40,636 nucleotides of DNA from Candidatus Obscuribacterales bacterium (lineage in GTDB: Bacteria > Cyanobacteriota > Vampirovibrionia > Obscuribacterales > Obscuribacteraceae): NCBI GenBank assembly GCA_019746975.1, contig JAIERK010000177.1, forward strand, positions 1 to 40,636, given 5' to 3'. The notes beneath the pieces were generated by a model that did not search any database, had not been told where the DNA came from, and saw only the letters and a list, made by a program, of their open reading frames with translations. Positions within the stretch are counted from its first letter, which is position 1, and every line of letters starts with the position of its first letter. The translations under genes were made by a program, and so were the position numbers. Below, piece after piece: positions 24,263 to 32,051 of this stretch.

Positions 24263-24454
24263 TCAAGTGCTACATGCAGGCAGCGAGTTGTCGGCTGCGG
24301 AGTTGTTCCTCGACTGCGTCATAGAGTTGATGCTGCTCATCCAATCGTTGATGCCATTCATTGATGTTGGAAAGGGATTTAGGTCGTTGGCGGTACCCTT
24401 TGCGTCGTTGGTCCCGTCTCCACCTTCTTTAAGCTGATCCAGGCTGTTTGCCAT
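24263..24454 (-). CDS. Possible small Ser/Asn-rich protein upstream of the papain-fold gene
   Basis: ATG 24454 opens a 63-codon frame encoding MANSLDQLKEGGDGTNDA, a run of polar residues, NGINDWMSSINSMTQSRNN and a PACST end. It has no hydrophobic segment and no known motif. It lies about 300 bases upstream of the giant papain-fold gene on the same strand, which is the only hint of function. The ribosome site is weak, so this may not be a gene. Confidence 0.35.
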   Translation of the reverse strand: MANSLDQLKEGGDGTNDAKGTANDLNPFPTSMNGINDWMSSINSMTQSRNNSAADNSLPACST

Positions 24455-24484
24455 AATTCGACACCCGTCAAATAGAAACTTCAA

Positions 24485-24747
24485 AACAGAACATCAGATC
24501 GAGATCGTCAGTCCAATTCCTGCTCCGCGTAGGTATGGTGTTGACATTGCGAAATCACCATACGCTCCGCACTGTAGCATCAGATTATCCCAAAGTTGTT
24601 ACATGGCACCCTAAAACCGCTTCAGAGCAGTGTTTTACTGTGAAAATGCACCAAAGTCGTTGTTTTGATGTTGTGTTCTTAGCATGAGAAACATCGATGA
24701 TATTTGTAGGGGAAATACGGTTCTTCTAATACTTGGTCTGAGCGAGA
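24485..24747. other. Divergent intergenic region
   Basis: About 260 bases between the minus-strand small gene and the TonB-C gene. No convincing promoter pair, repeat or RNA gene is visible. Confidence 0.35.
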
Positions 24748-25995
24748 ATGGCAAAACCCTGTCGATTCAAATTACTAGTTATGCTAAAACATCTTTTCAT
24801 AATGATGCTTGTGACATCGCAATTCCTCTGGCCTGTCGCGAGCCAGGCGCAGAGTTTCGGCGATGCATCGGCCGCCGATTACTTCAAAGATCATCCAGTC
24901 ATGGTCTACACTCAATCGATTCAAAATAAGGTAGAGCAGAACTGGCATCCAACTATCGATGGGCTATCGTCCCCGTCGTGCACCTGGACATTCGTTATAA
25001 AAATGGATGGAGGAGTCTCTGACCTTAAGATCAAAGAGTCCTCTAAATCGAAGAAGTTCGACGAGTCTGCTCGCGCTGCAATCGTAAGCTCAATGCCTTT
25101 CTGTGCGCTGCCAAAAACAAGATCGAGGCCCCTTATGATAGATCTTGTTTTCACTCCGCTTGACCCGATGGGACTTTTCGGAGGTTGGGGCAACGTTCTG
25201 ACCTCATCGATTGTTGCGCAAAGCGACGCTCAAGGATCTGCCGATAGAGACCTCGCAAATTATCTCAAAGAATTCGGTACAGACGCTTCCGCGCGGTGGA
25301 CGTCCTGTTCAGTTGATGACAGTCTGAATTCAAGGCTGCGGATGAGAGTCCTTAAGAACGGTCGGATCGAGATAATCGAAACCACCGAAAGTTCGGGCTC
25401 CGAAGATTTCGACCGGAGGTTGCGCGAGCTGGCGAGCAACCTTATGCGCTCGAAGCCTTTGCCAGCCTCAGTTCGTGAGTCTGCACTCCTCGAGGTGGCA
25501 CTGCAGGTAGAGCCAAAGACTGAGGCAGTAAAAAGTGCTAAGGAGATTCTCAATGGACCTTTCGCGTCAGGACGCGACGTCGATTTTGGTCCATACATGG
25601 TTCGGTTTCAACGTCAGATCAAGAAACACTGGAAGCCCGTTTTTTTGAGCGAGGCCTCAAGAGTGAAGACGTCTTTCACGCTCCATCATAACGGTCAGAT
25701 AACGGGGTTAAAGGTTGTCCAAACAACTGGTCCAAAATTGGCCAATTTAGCTGCATTGCATGCCGTTGAATCGGCGGCCCCATTTGCACCATTTCCAAAA
25801 GGTGCTCCAAACCAATTCGAGATGAGCTACACCCTATCATCTGAGGCCGATCCAAATTTGCAAGCAGCGATAACTGTTTACGTGTCTGTGCCTCACAGCT
25901 CAGCAGATATGCGCTATGAGTTACCCTCAGCTCCAACAGAAGACAACAAACTTTTAGAGAATGTGACGAGGACACTCAAGGAGGTTATACCATAG
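24748..25995 (+). CDS. Secreted protein with repeated TonB-C-like domains
   Basis: The 415-residue product has an N-terminal signal sequence (about 12-35, FIMMLVTSQFLWPVASQAQS). TonB-C-like units follow. The first (about 50-130) has IQNKVEQNWHP, FVIKMDGGVSDLKIKESS, and a helix FDESARAAIVSS. The third (about 285-375) has FQRQIKKHWKP, SFTLHHNGQITGLKVVQTT, and AALHAVESAAPFAPFP. Between them (165-255) is a degenerate copy with RVLKNGRIEIIETTESS. TonB proteins normally have one such domain after a membrane anchor and proline linker; both are absent here. This looks like a periplasmic or secreted protein that uses the fold for binding. An alternative ATG at 24781 would shorten the leader. It converges on the pseudo-caspase with only 13 bases between. 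Confidence 0.8.
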   Translation: MAKPCRFKLLVMLKHLFIMMLVTSQFLWPVASQAQSFGDASAADYFKDHPVMVYTQSIQNKVEQNWHPTIDGLSSPSCTWTFVIKMDGGVSDLKIKESSKSKKFDESARAAIVSSMPFCALPKTRSRPLMIDLVFTPLDPMGLFGGWGNVLTSSIVAQSDAQGSADRDLANYLKEFGTDASARWTSCSVDDSLNSRLRMRVLKNGRIEIIETTESSGSEDFDRRLRELASNLMRSKPLPASVRESALLEVALQVEPKTEAVKSAKEILNGPFASGRDVDFGPYMVRFQRQIKKHWKPVFLSEASRVKTSFTLHHNGQITGLKVVQTTGPKLANLAALHAVESAAPFAPFPKGAPNQFEMSYTLSSEADPNLQAAITVYVSVPHSSADMRYELPSAPTEDNKLLENVTRTLKEVIP

Positions 25996-26008
25996 CTGTC
26001 CTTCCAAA

Positions 26009-27739
26009 CTATTGATTCGCTTGCTCGCGTGATTCGAGATCGTGGAGGTGAGACTTGGCTTGCTCTAGGCGGGCGTCGGATGGGGGGCATGCTTCGAGAA
26101 ATTTTCGGAGTTCGGAGATGGCGCCGGTGCGATCACCGGACTGTTCCATGGCTTTGCTGAGTAACCAACGACTGTTGGAATCATCTGGGGCGATTGCCAC
26201 TGCTTCTTTGTAGGCTTCGACGGCGGGTCCCACGTATCCTTGAATCATGAGGATGGATCCAAGGGTGGTGCGTGCCTTTGCCGACTTTTGATCGAGACGC
26301 ACCGCTTCTTTCGCCTGAGCTGTTGCCTGGCTTACATCACCATGTTTCATCAATGCGAAACTCAGGCGCTCTCTCAGTTCCGACTTGTTTGGATAGAGAT
26401 CGACCGCTTCCTCCATATAGCGAACAGCTTTGTCTGTCTGACCTATCGCTATTGATTTGTTCGACAGCGTTTTCAAAACGGACACATCTTTCGGATTGAG
26501 GCGATAAGCTTTGCTTAACTCATCCAGACTGCCTTCTTTATCTCCAAGCTTGTCGAGAACTCTGGCATAGTTGACGTAGAAAAGCTCGTCGCTCGGTCTA
26601 GCGGCAATGGCTTTTTTGTACATCTCGGCGGCCGATTTCCAGTCGTCTTTCATTGTCAATGCCGCACCGTAGTCGGCGATTGCATCTGCATATTTGGGAT
26701 CGGCGGCGATGGCGAGCTTGTACTGCTCCAGCGCCTCATCTGTTTTTCCGGCTGCAATTAGATTGCTTGCCTTTAAATAAGCTCCTTCTGCGGAGAGAAA
26801 TGAATCGGGGAGATTCGCGATGCGCTCCGCTGGCGGTGCACCGAGAACTAGTGGTGTTCCTTTCCAACTCGATTTCATTGCGGGGACTTGCTTTTTTCCT
26901 CCGCCCGAGGAGGAGGTTTCCGCCTCCGTTTTTTGCTTTGCGATGGCGAATGCTTTTTCTATGGATACGAGTCCACCTTCCTGGCGCAATGCGCTGGTCA
27001 GATTTCGCGAGAAGGCGCTGCTCCAAGTAATTTCATTGGGCTGGCTCGACGACATGATGATGAATCCGTTGCCCAGCACGACCTTGTTAAGATCGAGATT
27101 ATAGCTCTGTGTTGGTGTCAACGACTTCGCTCCAGATTCCAGGTCAGCCGCTCCGCTATAGGCAGATTGCAAAATTAAAACGATACGATCGCTCGGCACA
27201 CTTTGCTTCAGAGTGCTCATCAGTGTTTGCATCGAGATGCAGGTACCGTAGATGTTGTCCAAAGCACAGTCATAAGCGCAGAGGTAAGTGTTGCCGTCAG
27301 TGGTGGGGAAGGCGCTCGTAGCGACAAACACTACAACGAGGTCGTCCTTCCCGACGTTACCGAGAAAACTACCGAGCGCCGTCATAATGTTCTGCCTGGA
27401 TGCATTGGCATCGAGTAGGACTTTGATGTGATCCTTGTCGAATCGTCCGCCCTTTGGATCGGAAAGATACTCGGAGAACTCTCTGGCAGACTGTGCCATG
27501 CCGGATGCTTCGGAGCCTCCAGGAGCGAGCCGGCCTTCTTTGAATTTGGATGCGCCAATCACTACAGCCCACTTCTGTTTGACGGGTCGGTTCGTCGATT
27601 GGCTGTTCGGATTCAAGTCCTGGATTTTAGTAAACTCGATGCCCGGCACCGCGCCTGGTGCTAAGTTGTTTTCTTGAGCCCAAGACGGCGCGATTATCGT
27701 TGCCATTAGAAGCGCCGACAACCGTTGAGTACCGTTCAT
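26009..27739 (-). CDS. Secreted caspase-like (C14) protein with TPRs, catalytic pair missing
   Basis: Start ATG 27739 has GAGGTG six bases upstream. The 576-residue product has a signal peptide (1-21), a caspase-fold domain (about 55-300) and a TPR array (about 315-560). The fold is shown by KWAVVIGASKFKEG, the DKDHIKVLLDANASRQNI strand-helix, DDLVVVFVATSAF and RIVLILQSAYSGAADL. In active caspases the fourth and fifth of these read SGHG and DxCHSG. Here the His position is Thr141 or Ser142 and the Cys position is Ala193, so it should be catalytically dead. At least six TPR units follow (DEALEQYKLAIAADPKYADA and so on). It is 13 bases downstream of the hydrolase-DUF4384 gene and surely co-transcribed. 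Confidence 0.85.
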   Translation of the reverse strand: MNGTQRLSALLMATIIAPSWAQENNLAPGAVPGIEFTKIQDLNPNSQSTNRPVKQKWAVVIGASKFKEGRLAPGGSEASGMAQSAREFSEYLSDPKGGRFDKDHIKVLLDANASRQNIMTALGSFLGNVGKDDLVVVFVATSAFPTTDGNTYLCAYDCALDNIYGTCISMQTLMSTLKQSVPSDRIVLILQSAYSGAADLESGAKSLTPTQSYNLDLNKVVLGNGFIIMSSSQPNEITWSSAFSRNLTSALRQEGGLVSIEKAFAIAKQKTEAETSSSGGGKKQVPAMKSSWKGTPLVLGAPPAERIANLPDSFLSAEGAYLKASNLIAAGKTDEALEQYKLAIAADPKYADAIADYGAALTMKDDWKSAAEMYKKAIAARPSDELFYVNYARVLDKLGDKEGSLDELSKAYRLNPKDVSVLKTLSNKSIAIGQTDKAVRYMEEAVDLYPNKSELRERLSFALMKHGDVSQATAQAKEAVRLDQKSAKARTTLGSILMIQGYVGPAVEAYKEAVAIAPDDSNSRWLLSKAMEQSGDRTGAISELRKFLEACPPSDARLEQAKSHLHDLESREQANQ

Positions 27740-27752
27740 GAATCACCTCAAC

Positions 27753-29468
27753 CTATCTTTCGTGAATGAGTTCTATACTGGCAGCTACCATACCGCCGGC
27801 TCCAGCCGAAAGCCTGACCAGGCTGCTGTCGGTAGTCTTATGGACTTGCGCGATGGCGGAGAAATCATCTGGAATCAGAGCGGGCTCTGAGTCATCCCAG
27901 GACAGCTTCATCCTGGTTGGGCATAAGTCCTTCGCTCCCGATTCATCGGGTGAAACGAAAGCTGTCAACGTCCGATTGTTCAGTGACTCTGGAGTGACGT
28001 CTACCTTTTGTGTCGCGAAGACCAGACCTAACTGTTCAGTTCCCGGGTGGTCGTCGAACTGCATCCATCCAACAGCCGGGATGGGATAATCCTTTCCTTT
28101 TTGGAGGTGGTTCTCGGTGCCGTAGTCCGCGTTGGGAAACAGTACATCGCTTTTTCCGGTCGTGCCGGCTTTCATGACCAAGTACGCGTACCCATCATTA
28201 CCTGGTATCAAATGGAAGCGAATTGCATCGCCTGTTTTGAACTGCATCTTGTTATTGCAGCGATAAACTTTTCCGTTTCGATTCAATTCGATCCAAAAAT
28301 TGATCTGTTGCGAATTGGGCGCCGATGCGATTTTGTTTTTAAACTCCGCTGCTGCTGGCTCTGCCGGGATTGCGGCTATCTGTGCTTTTTTTGCCGCTTC
28401 TTCCGAGTCGCTGGCATTGGCAATCTCAGGAGTATTGTATTCCTCTTTCGACGCCACCACAGGTAATTTACTATGAGCTACGACTGTGCTTTCTAATGGC
28501 GTGATATTTCTGTCGATCCAGCTGGTCACGAATTTTAAATCATCTGGTTTGAACTGACCTTTTTCGAAGATTAGATGTTCGGAATTCTTGCTGAGGACAA
28601 GTTGACGATCTGCTGTGTTTAGGCGTTCAAAGAGCTTCCATGTGCCTGCCGGACGAATGAGTTTGTCGTTGGTCCCCTGGATGAATAGCACCGGAACTTG
28701 TTTTATCATCGAGGCGGCAGTTAGATTCTCCGACATGAATTTGTCAAATACGACAAAATCCTTTGGGGAGAAGTCTGTTCTCATTAAGGGATCGTTCGTC
28801 CATTCTTTCCGGAGTTCCTCTTTCTCTGAGATTTTTTGCACCGCAGACAGTGCTGCGTCATCCATCTTCTTGTGATAGCCACCAAAAATGGTGCTCAATC
28901 CGGCTTTGATAGCAAACTTAGTTTCACTTCCACTCAAGCCAAATCGATCACGTGCAGGCACAGCCGAGATAAGACCCGACACCAGGCTTGGATAGAAAGC
29001 GGCTGCGCGAAGAGCCACGGCGCCACCCATTGATTCGCCTAGTATGACAACAGGAAGACCCGGGTGGTTTCTCCTGATCTCTATGAGCTCATGCTTGATA
29101 TCAACTAGAAATCCATCGAAATCAAGGGTCGAATTCTCTGATGATTCTTTCAGCTCGCCGAAACCGCGCAGATCCATCGCATAAGTGGCGATTCCTGCGC
29201 TGGCCATCTCTTTGCCGAAAGCGGCGAAGCAGGCCTTGTGTAAGCTGAACCCATGAATGCACAGAAGGGCTAAGCGCGGCTCCTTATCCGGAAGCCAGGC
29301 GACAGACTTGATAGGTTTTACCGCCACTGCTGGCGCGCATAGCACCTTAGCGCTGGATGCCTCACTGTCAGGTGACTTGTTGGCGTATTGCGCGCAAAGC
29401 GGAGTACCTGGCGAAAGCGCTAAGAGCGACGCCAGCGCAAGAGCAGTACTATTTCTCTGGCTGAGCAT
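27753..29468 (-). CDS. Secreted alpha/beta-hydrolase fused to DUF4384
   Basis: The 571-residue product has a signal peptide (1-26). An alpha/beta-hydrolase of the monoglyceride-lipase/lysophospholipase type (about 50-330) follows, with LLCIHGFSLHK as the oxyanion region, nucleophile Ser146 in GESMGG, Asp268 in GTNDKL and His298 in NSEHLIF: a full triad. After a 50-residue Ala/Glu linker, a DUF4384-type domain (about 385-530) has INFWIELNRNGKVYRC, KTGDAIRFHLIPGNDGYAYLVMK and DVLFPNADY. DUF4384 is often seen fused to caspases; here the neighbour supplies the caspase fold. The start is ATG 29468, with a signal sequence directly after. Confidence 0.88.
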   Translation of the reverse strand: MLSQRNSTALALASLLALSPGTPLCAQYANKSPDSEASSAKVLCAPAVAVKPIKSVAWLPDKEPRLALLCIHGFSLHKACFAAFGKEMASAGIATYAMDLRGFGELKESSENSTLDFDGFLVDIKHELIEIRRNHPGLPVVILGESMGGAVALRAAAFYPSLVSGLISAVPARDRFGLSGSETKFAIKAGLSTIFGGYHKKMDDAALSAVQKISEKEELRKEWTNDPLMRTDFSPKDFVVFDKFMSENLTAASMIKQVPVLFIQGTNDKLIRPAGTWKLFERLNTADRQLVLSKNSEHLIFEKGQFKPDDLKFVTSWIDRNITPLESTVVAHSKLPVVASKEEYNTPEIANASDSEEAAKKAQIAAIPAEPAAAEFKNKIASAPNSQQINFWIELNRNGKVYRCNNKMQFKTGDAIRFHLIPGNDGYAYLVMKAGTTGKSDVLFPNADYGTENHLQKGKDYPIPAVGWMQFDDHPGTEQLGLVFATQKVDVTPESLNNRTLTAFVSPDESGAKDLCPTRMKLSWDDSEPALIPDDFSAIAQVHKTTDSSLVRLSAGAGGMVAASIELIHER

Positions 29469-29564
29469 AATCCTCGCTCACACTGTCCCGAGCCTTGAAG
29501 CTGCCATAAGTATACATGATCTGCCGTCGTGCCAAGTACCACCAGCTCCGGAGCCCTGACGAAA

Positions 29565-29745
29565 GCTCGAAGTTTTTGCACAGCCTCAAATCGATTTCGA
29601 TTACATGTGAGCCCTCAGGACTTGCCGAAAGCTCAAAGTTTTTGCACAGAGTTCAAATCGAAATCGATATGCACTCGAGTCCTCAGGACTTGCCGGAAGC
29701 GCGGGTTTTTGCTTAAGGTTCAAATCGAATTCGATTGGCACTCGT
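29565..29745. repeat. Second tandem block of the 66-70 bp repeat family
   Basis: Three units of AAGCTCRAAGTTTTTGCACAG, a TCAAATCGAAATCGATATGCACTCGAG-like core (shown here only as a pattern) and CCTCAGGACTTGCCG follow at periods of 66 and 67 (anchors 29571, 29637, 29704). The core at 29644-29679 matches 29 of 36 bases at 2818-2853 in the first array. The block sits just upstream of the hydrolase gene and ahead of an IS relic. Confidence 0.85.
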
Positions 29746-29928
29746 TAGTGAAAAGCTTGTCCAATACGTCCATCTGTCCATCCGCTATCTTTCTGTCGAC
29801 AAGTGCGAACAACGCCGATTGATCGAGTGGATCGAAGCTTAAACTCAAGCGCAACGATGATTCTGTTGATGATCGAGTATGGTGATTCAGAACTGTCGAT
29901 TCGCTTAAGAACTTAGTGACGGTGAAAT

Positions 29929-29962
29929 GAGAACGGGTGGCCGTTTGTGAGAATAGGTGGCC
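29929..29962. repeat. Direct repeats like the end of an IS21-type element
   Basis: GAGAACGGGTGGCC (29929-29942) and GAGAATAGGTGGCC (29949-29962) differ at two of fourteen positions and lie exactly 20 bases apart. Paired GGTGGCC repeats of this kind are typical of terminal transposase-binding sites of IS21-family elements, and a helix-turn-helix relic follows. The family name is inference. Confidence 0.45.
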
Positions 29963-29980
29963 TCTTTTACGAGAAGATGA

Positions 29981-30145
29981 ATTTTGAATCGTGAGGCTGA
30001 CGGATTTGCTGGCATCTGGCAAAAAGAGATTGCTGAAATGTTGGGAATCGCTGAGCGAAGCGCTATCTATGTCTGCAGAAGATTGTATGATAGCTCATAC
30101 GGTCCTGCGAGTATTACAGCTATTTTATACGCAAATCGCGCTTAG
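29981..30145 (+). pseudogene. Helix-turn-helix relic, perhaps the start of an IstA-type transposase
   Basis: Between stops at 29978 and 30143 the frame reads ILNREADGFAGIWQKEI, then AEMLGIAERSAIYVCRRLYD, and ends YANRA. The KEIAEMLGIAERSAIYVCRRL part is a clean helix-turn-helix. There is no start codon with a ribosome site and no domain after it. Together with the GGTGGCC direct repeats just upstream it looks like the remains of an IS21-like element whose distal part was lost; a fragment of another HTH regulator is the alternative. Confidence 0.45.
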
Positions 30146-30166
30146 ATGCTGATTTCGGGAGAATTT

Positions 30167-31282
30167 ATGCCTCATTCAAAGATAAGCCAGTTACTTTCGC
30201 CGTTTGAAATGGGCGACTTGAAGCTCAAGAATCGAATCGTGCTGGCTCCAATGACGCGATCCCGGGCAGGGCTTGAAAGAATGCCCAATCCACTTATGGC
30301 GAAGTACTACGCTCAGCGGGCGGCCGCTGGTCTGCTGATCACAGAGGCGACCGTAATAAGCCAACAAGCTAACGGCTGGAATCACACTCCTGGAATATAT
30401 ACAGATGCTCAAGGCAGCGCTTGGCGCTTGGTAGTTGATGCAGTGCACGAAAAGCAAGCTCACATTTTTATGCAGCTCTGGCACTGTGGGCGCGCGTCAC
30501 ACAGCAGTTTCTTTGACGGCGGTCAGCTAGCCGTAGCACCCTCTGCAATCAAGATTGAGGGCGATTATATTCATACTCCAATTGGCAAGGTTCCCTATGA
30601 GGTTCCGCGCGCGCTTGAAACAGATGAAATTCAAGGAATCGTAGATGATTATCGAAACGCGGCAAAACGAGCTAAAGAAGCCGGTTTTGATGGGGTGGAA
30701 ATTCATGCGGCTAACGGCTACTTAATAGACACGTTCTTGCAATCTAAAACGAACAAGCGCATGGATCGTTATGGTGGAAGTTTGGAAAATCGATTTAGAT
30801 TCCTAAGAGAAGTCACTGAGGCAGTTTTGACAGTTTGGCCAGCAAACAGAGTGGCGGTTCGATTAGCTCCTAATGGCGCATATAACGACATGGGGTCACC
30901 GGACTACTGCGAAACATTTTTGTACGTGGCAGACAAACTGAACATCTACGGACTTGCTTACTTGCACTTACTAAACGGCTTGGCCTTTGGATTCCATGAG
31001 TTAGGCCCGGCAATGCAATTGCTTGACTTTAGAGCAGTATTTAAAGGACCGCTCATGGGCAATTGCGGCTATACGCAAGAAACGGCTGAGGAAGCCATAG
31101 AAAAAAACTGCGCTGACCTGATCGCTTTTGGCCGCCCCTTCATCAGCAATCCTGATTTGGTTGAGCGTTTTGCCAACGAATGGCCATTGAATCCACCAGC
31201 AAGAATGCGAGATTGGTACGCGTTTACTGAAGAGGGATATACAGATTTCCCAGTCTTCGAGCCTGAAGCAGTCAGGACGTAA
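30167..31282 (+). CDS. Old-yellow-enzyme family ene-reductase (N-ethylmaleimide reductase type)
   Basis: ATG 30167 has GGGAG at 30157-30161, better than ATG 30146. The 371-residue FMN enzyme is a TIM barrel that reduces activated C=C bonds (enones, maleimides, nitro compounds) with NAD(P)H. It starts LLSPFEMGDLKLKNRIVLAPMTRSR (given here as LKLKNRIVLAPMTRSR; Thr30 is the flavin-tuning residue), then MQLWHCGR (Gln103, Trp105), HAANGYL (His180/Asn183 substrate pair, Tyr185 proton donor), RYGGSLENR, and FGRPFISNPDL for FMN phosphate. Length and motifs are normal and all key residues are present. It stands alone between an IS relic and a Tn3 relic and could have been carried in with mobile DNA. 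Confidence 0.93.
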   Translation: MPHSKISQLLSPFEMGDLKLKNRIVLAPMTRSRAGLERMPNPLMAKYYAQRAAAGLLITEATVISQQANGWNHTPGIYTDAQGSAWRLVVDAVHEKQAHIFMQLWHCGRASHSSFFDGGQLAVAPSAIKIEGDYIHTPIGKVPYEVPRALETDEIQGIVDDYRNAAKRAKEAGFDGVEIHAANGYLIDTFLQSKTNKRMDRYGGSLENRFRFLREVTEAVLTVWPANRVAVRLAPNGAYNDMGSPDYCETFLYVADKLNIYGLAYLHLLNGLAFGFHELGPAMQLLDFRAVFKGPLMGNCGYTQETAEEAIEKNCADLIAFGRPFISNPDLVERFANEWPLNPPARMRDWYAFTEEGYTDFPVFEPEAVRT

Positions 31283-31306
31283 GGACAACAAAATGCTAGA
31301 AAAGAA

Positions 31307-31965
31307 CTACAGCCGATCGGCGTTTATGTCATAGTGCCCAGATGGATTGGTATGCTTCCAAAGGAGAGGGCTGACCATGATGGCAAGGTCTTCATCGGTG
31401 AGGGCATGTCCTTTCGACTTCAGTTTGTCCAGCACCGCCGGTAGTTGCTGAAGGTTCCATACAACGATTGCATTATGCAAAATTGCCAAGCAACTAACGA
31501 GGTGTGTTTGGTCGAGAAAGTCTCTGATCGCAATTAGCCTTGCTTGCCGAAGAACTAGAATCGATCGTGAGAGCGTTCACCCTTGTTTATTTCTCTCGTT
31601 TGCAACCGGCGAAAATCCTCATTGTGCAAACACCGCAGAGTGAGCTTGGTTTTGTCCACTCGTCCGATTTCGCGCAGTCCCTGATACAAGGAATTTTGCC
31701 GAGCATATGAACTGAACTTTGTACGAATGAGTGATGCGGAGACGCGCCGTATGTGAATTGATGCCATCACTCGCACAATCTCAGACCAGGTAGCATGGAT
31801 CAGATGGGTTTTAATGGTTGATTTGATTACTGGCTCCAAGTGCTCATAACTGGGACCGCGCTCGAAGCGGTACATGGTTTTGTCTTTGATATCCTTGATT
31901 CGCGGTGCCAGTTGAAGGCCAAGAAATGAAGCGGCTGCCAGCAAAGTCTCTGTGTCGCTTTATTC
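31307..31965 (-). mobile_element. Decayed Tn3-family transposase (C-terminal part)
   Basis: On the minus strand the frame from about 31965 reads SDTETLLAAASFLGLQLAPR, then IKDIKDKTMYRFE, and RRLQTREINKGERSHDRF ending at 31555. After an in-frame stop and a frame change it goes on as AIRDFLDQTHLVSCL, AILHNAIVVWNLQQL and VSPLLWKHTNPSGHYD to 31307. These are the landmarks of the Tn3 DDE domain: the HTDTxG-like start, LLGFxxAPR, INKGE, CLxxLxNAIVxWN and the ISPLxWxHI end. It has at least two stops and one frameshift and lacks the N-terminal two thirds. I see no 38-bp terminal repeats, resolvase or res site. Confidence 0.85.
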
Positions 31966-32051
31966 ACTCCAAGAAAAAGGCTGCCGAGGAGCTTGGCATA
32001 GGTTTTCCCAAAAAATGTCGGGACCCGTTCTTCAAGTCTGAAGCGATGTGG

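Noticed and set aside
29720..30022. 100-codon minus-strand frame
   Set aside because: Runs through a repeat unit and an IS end; no ribosome site or family.
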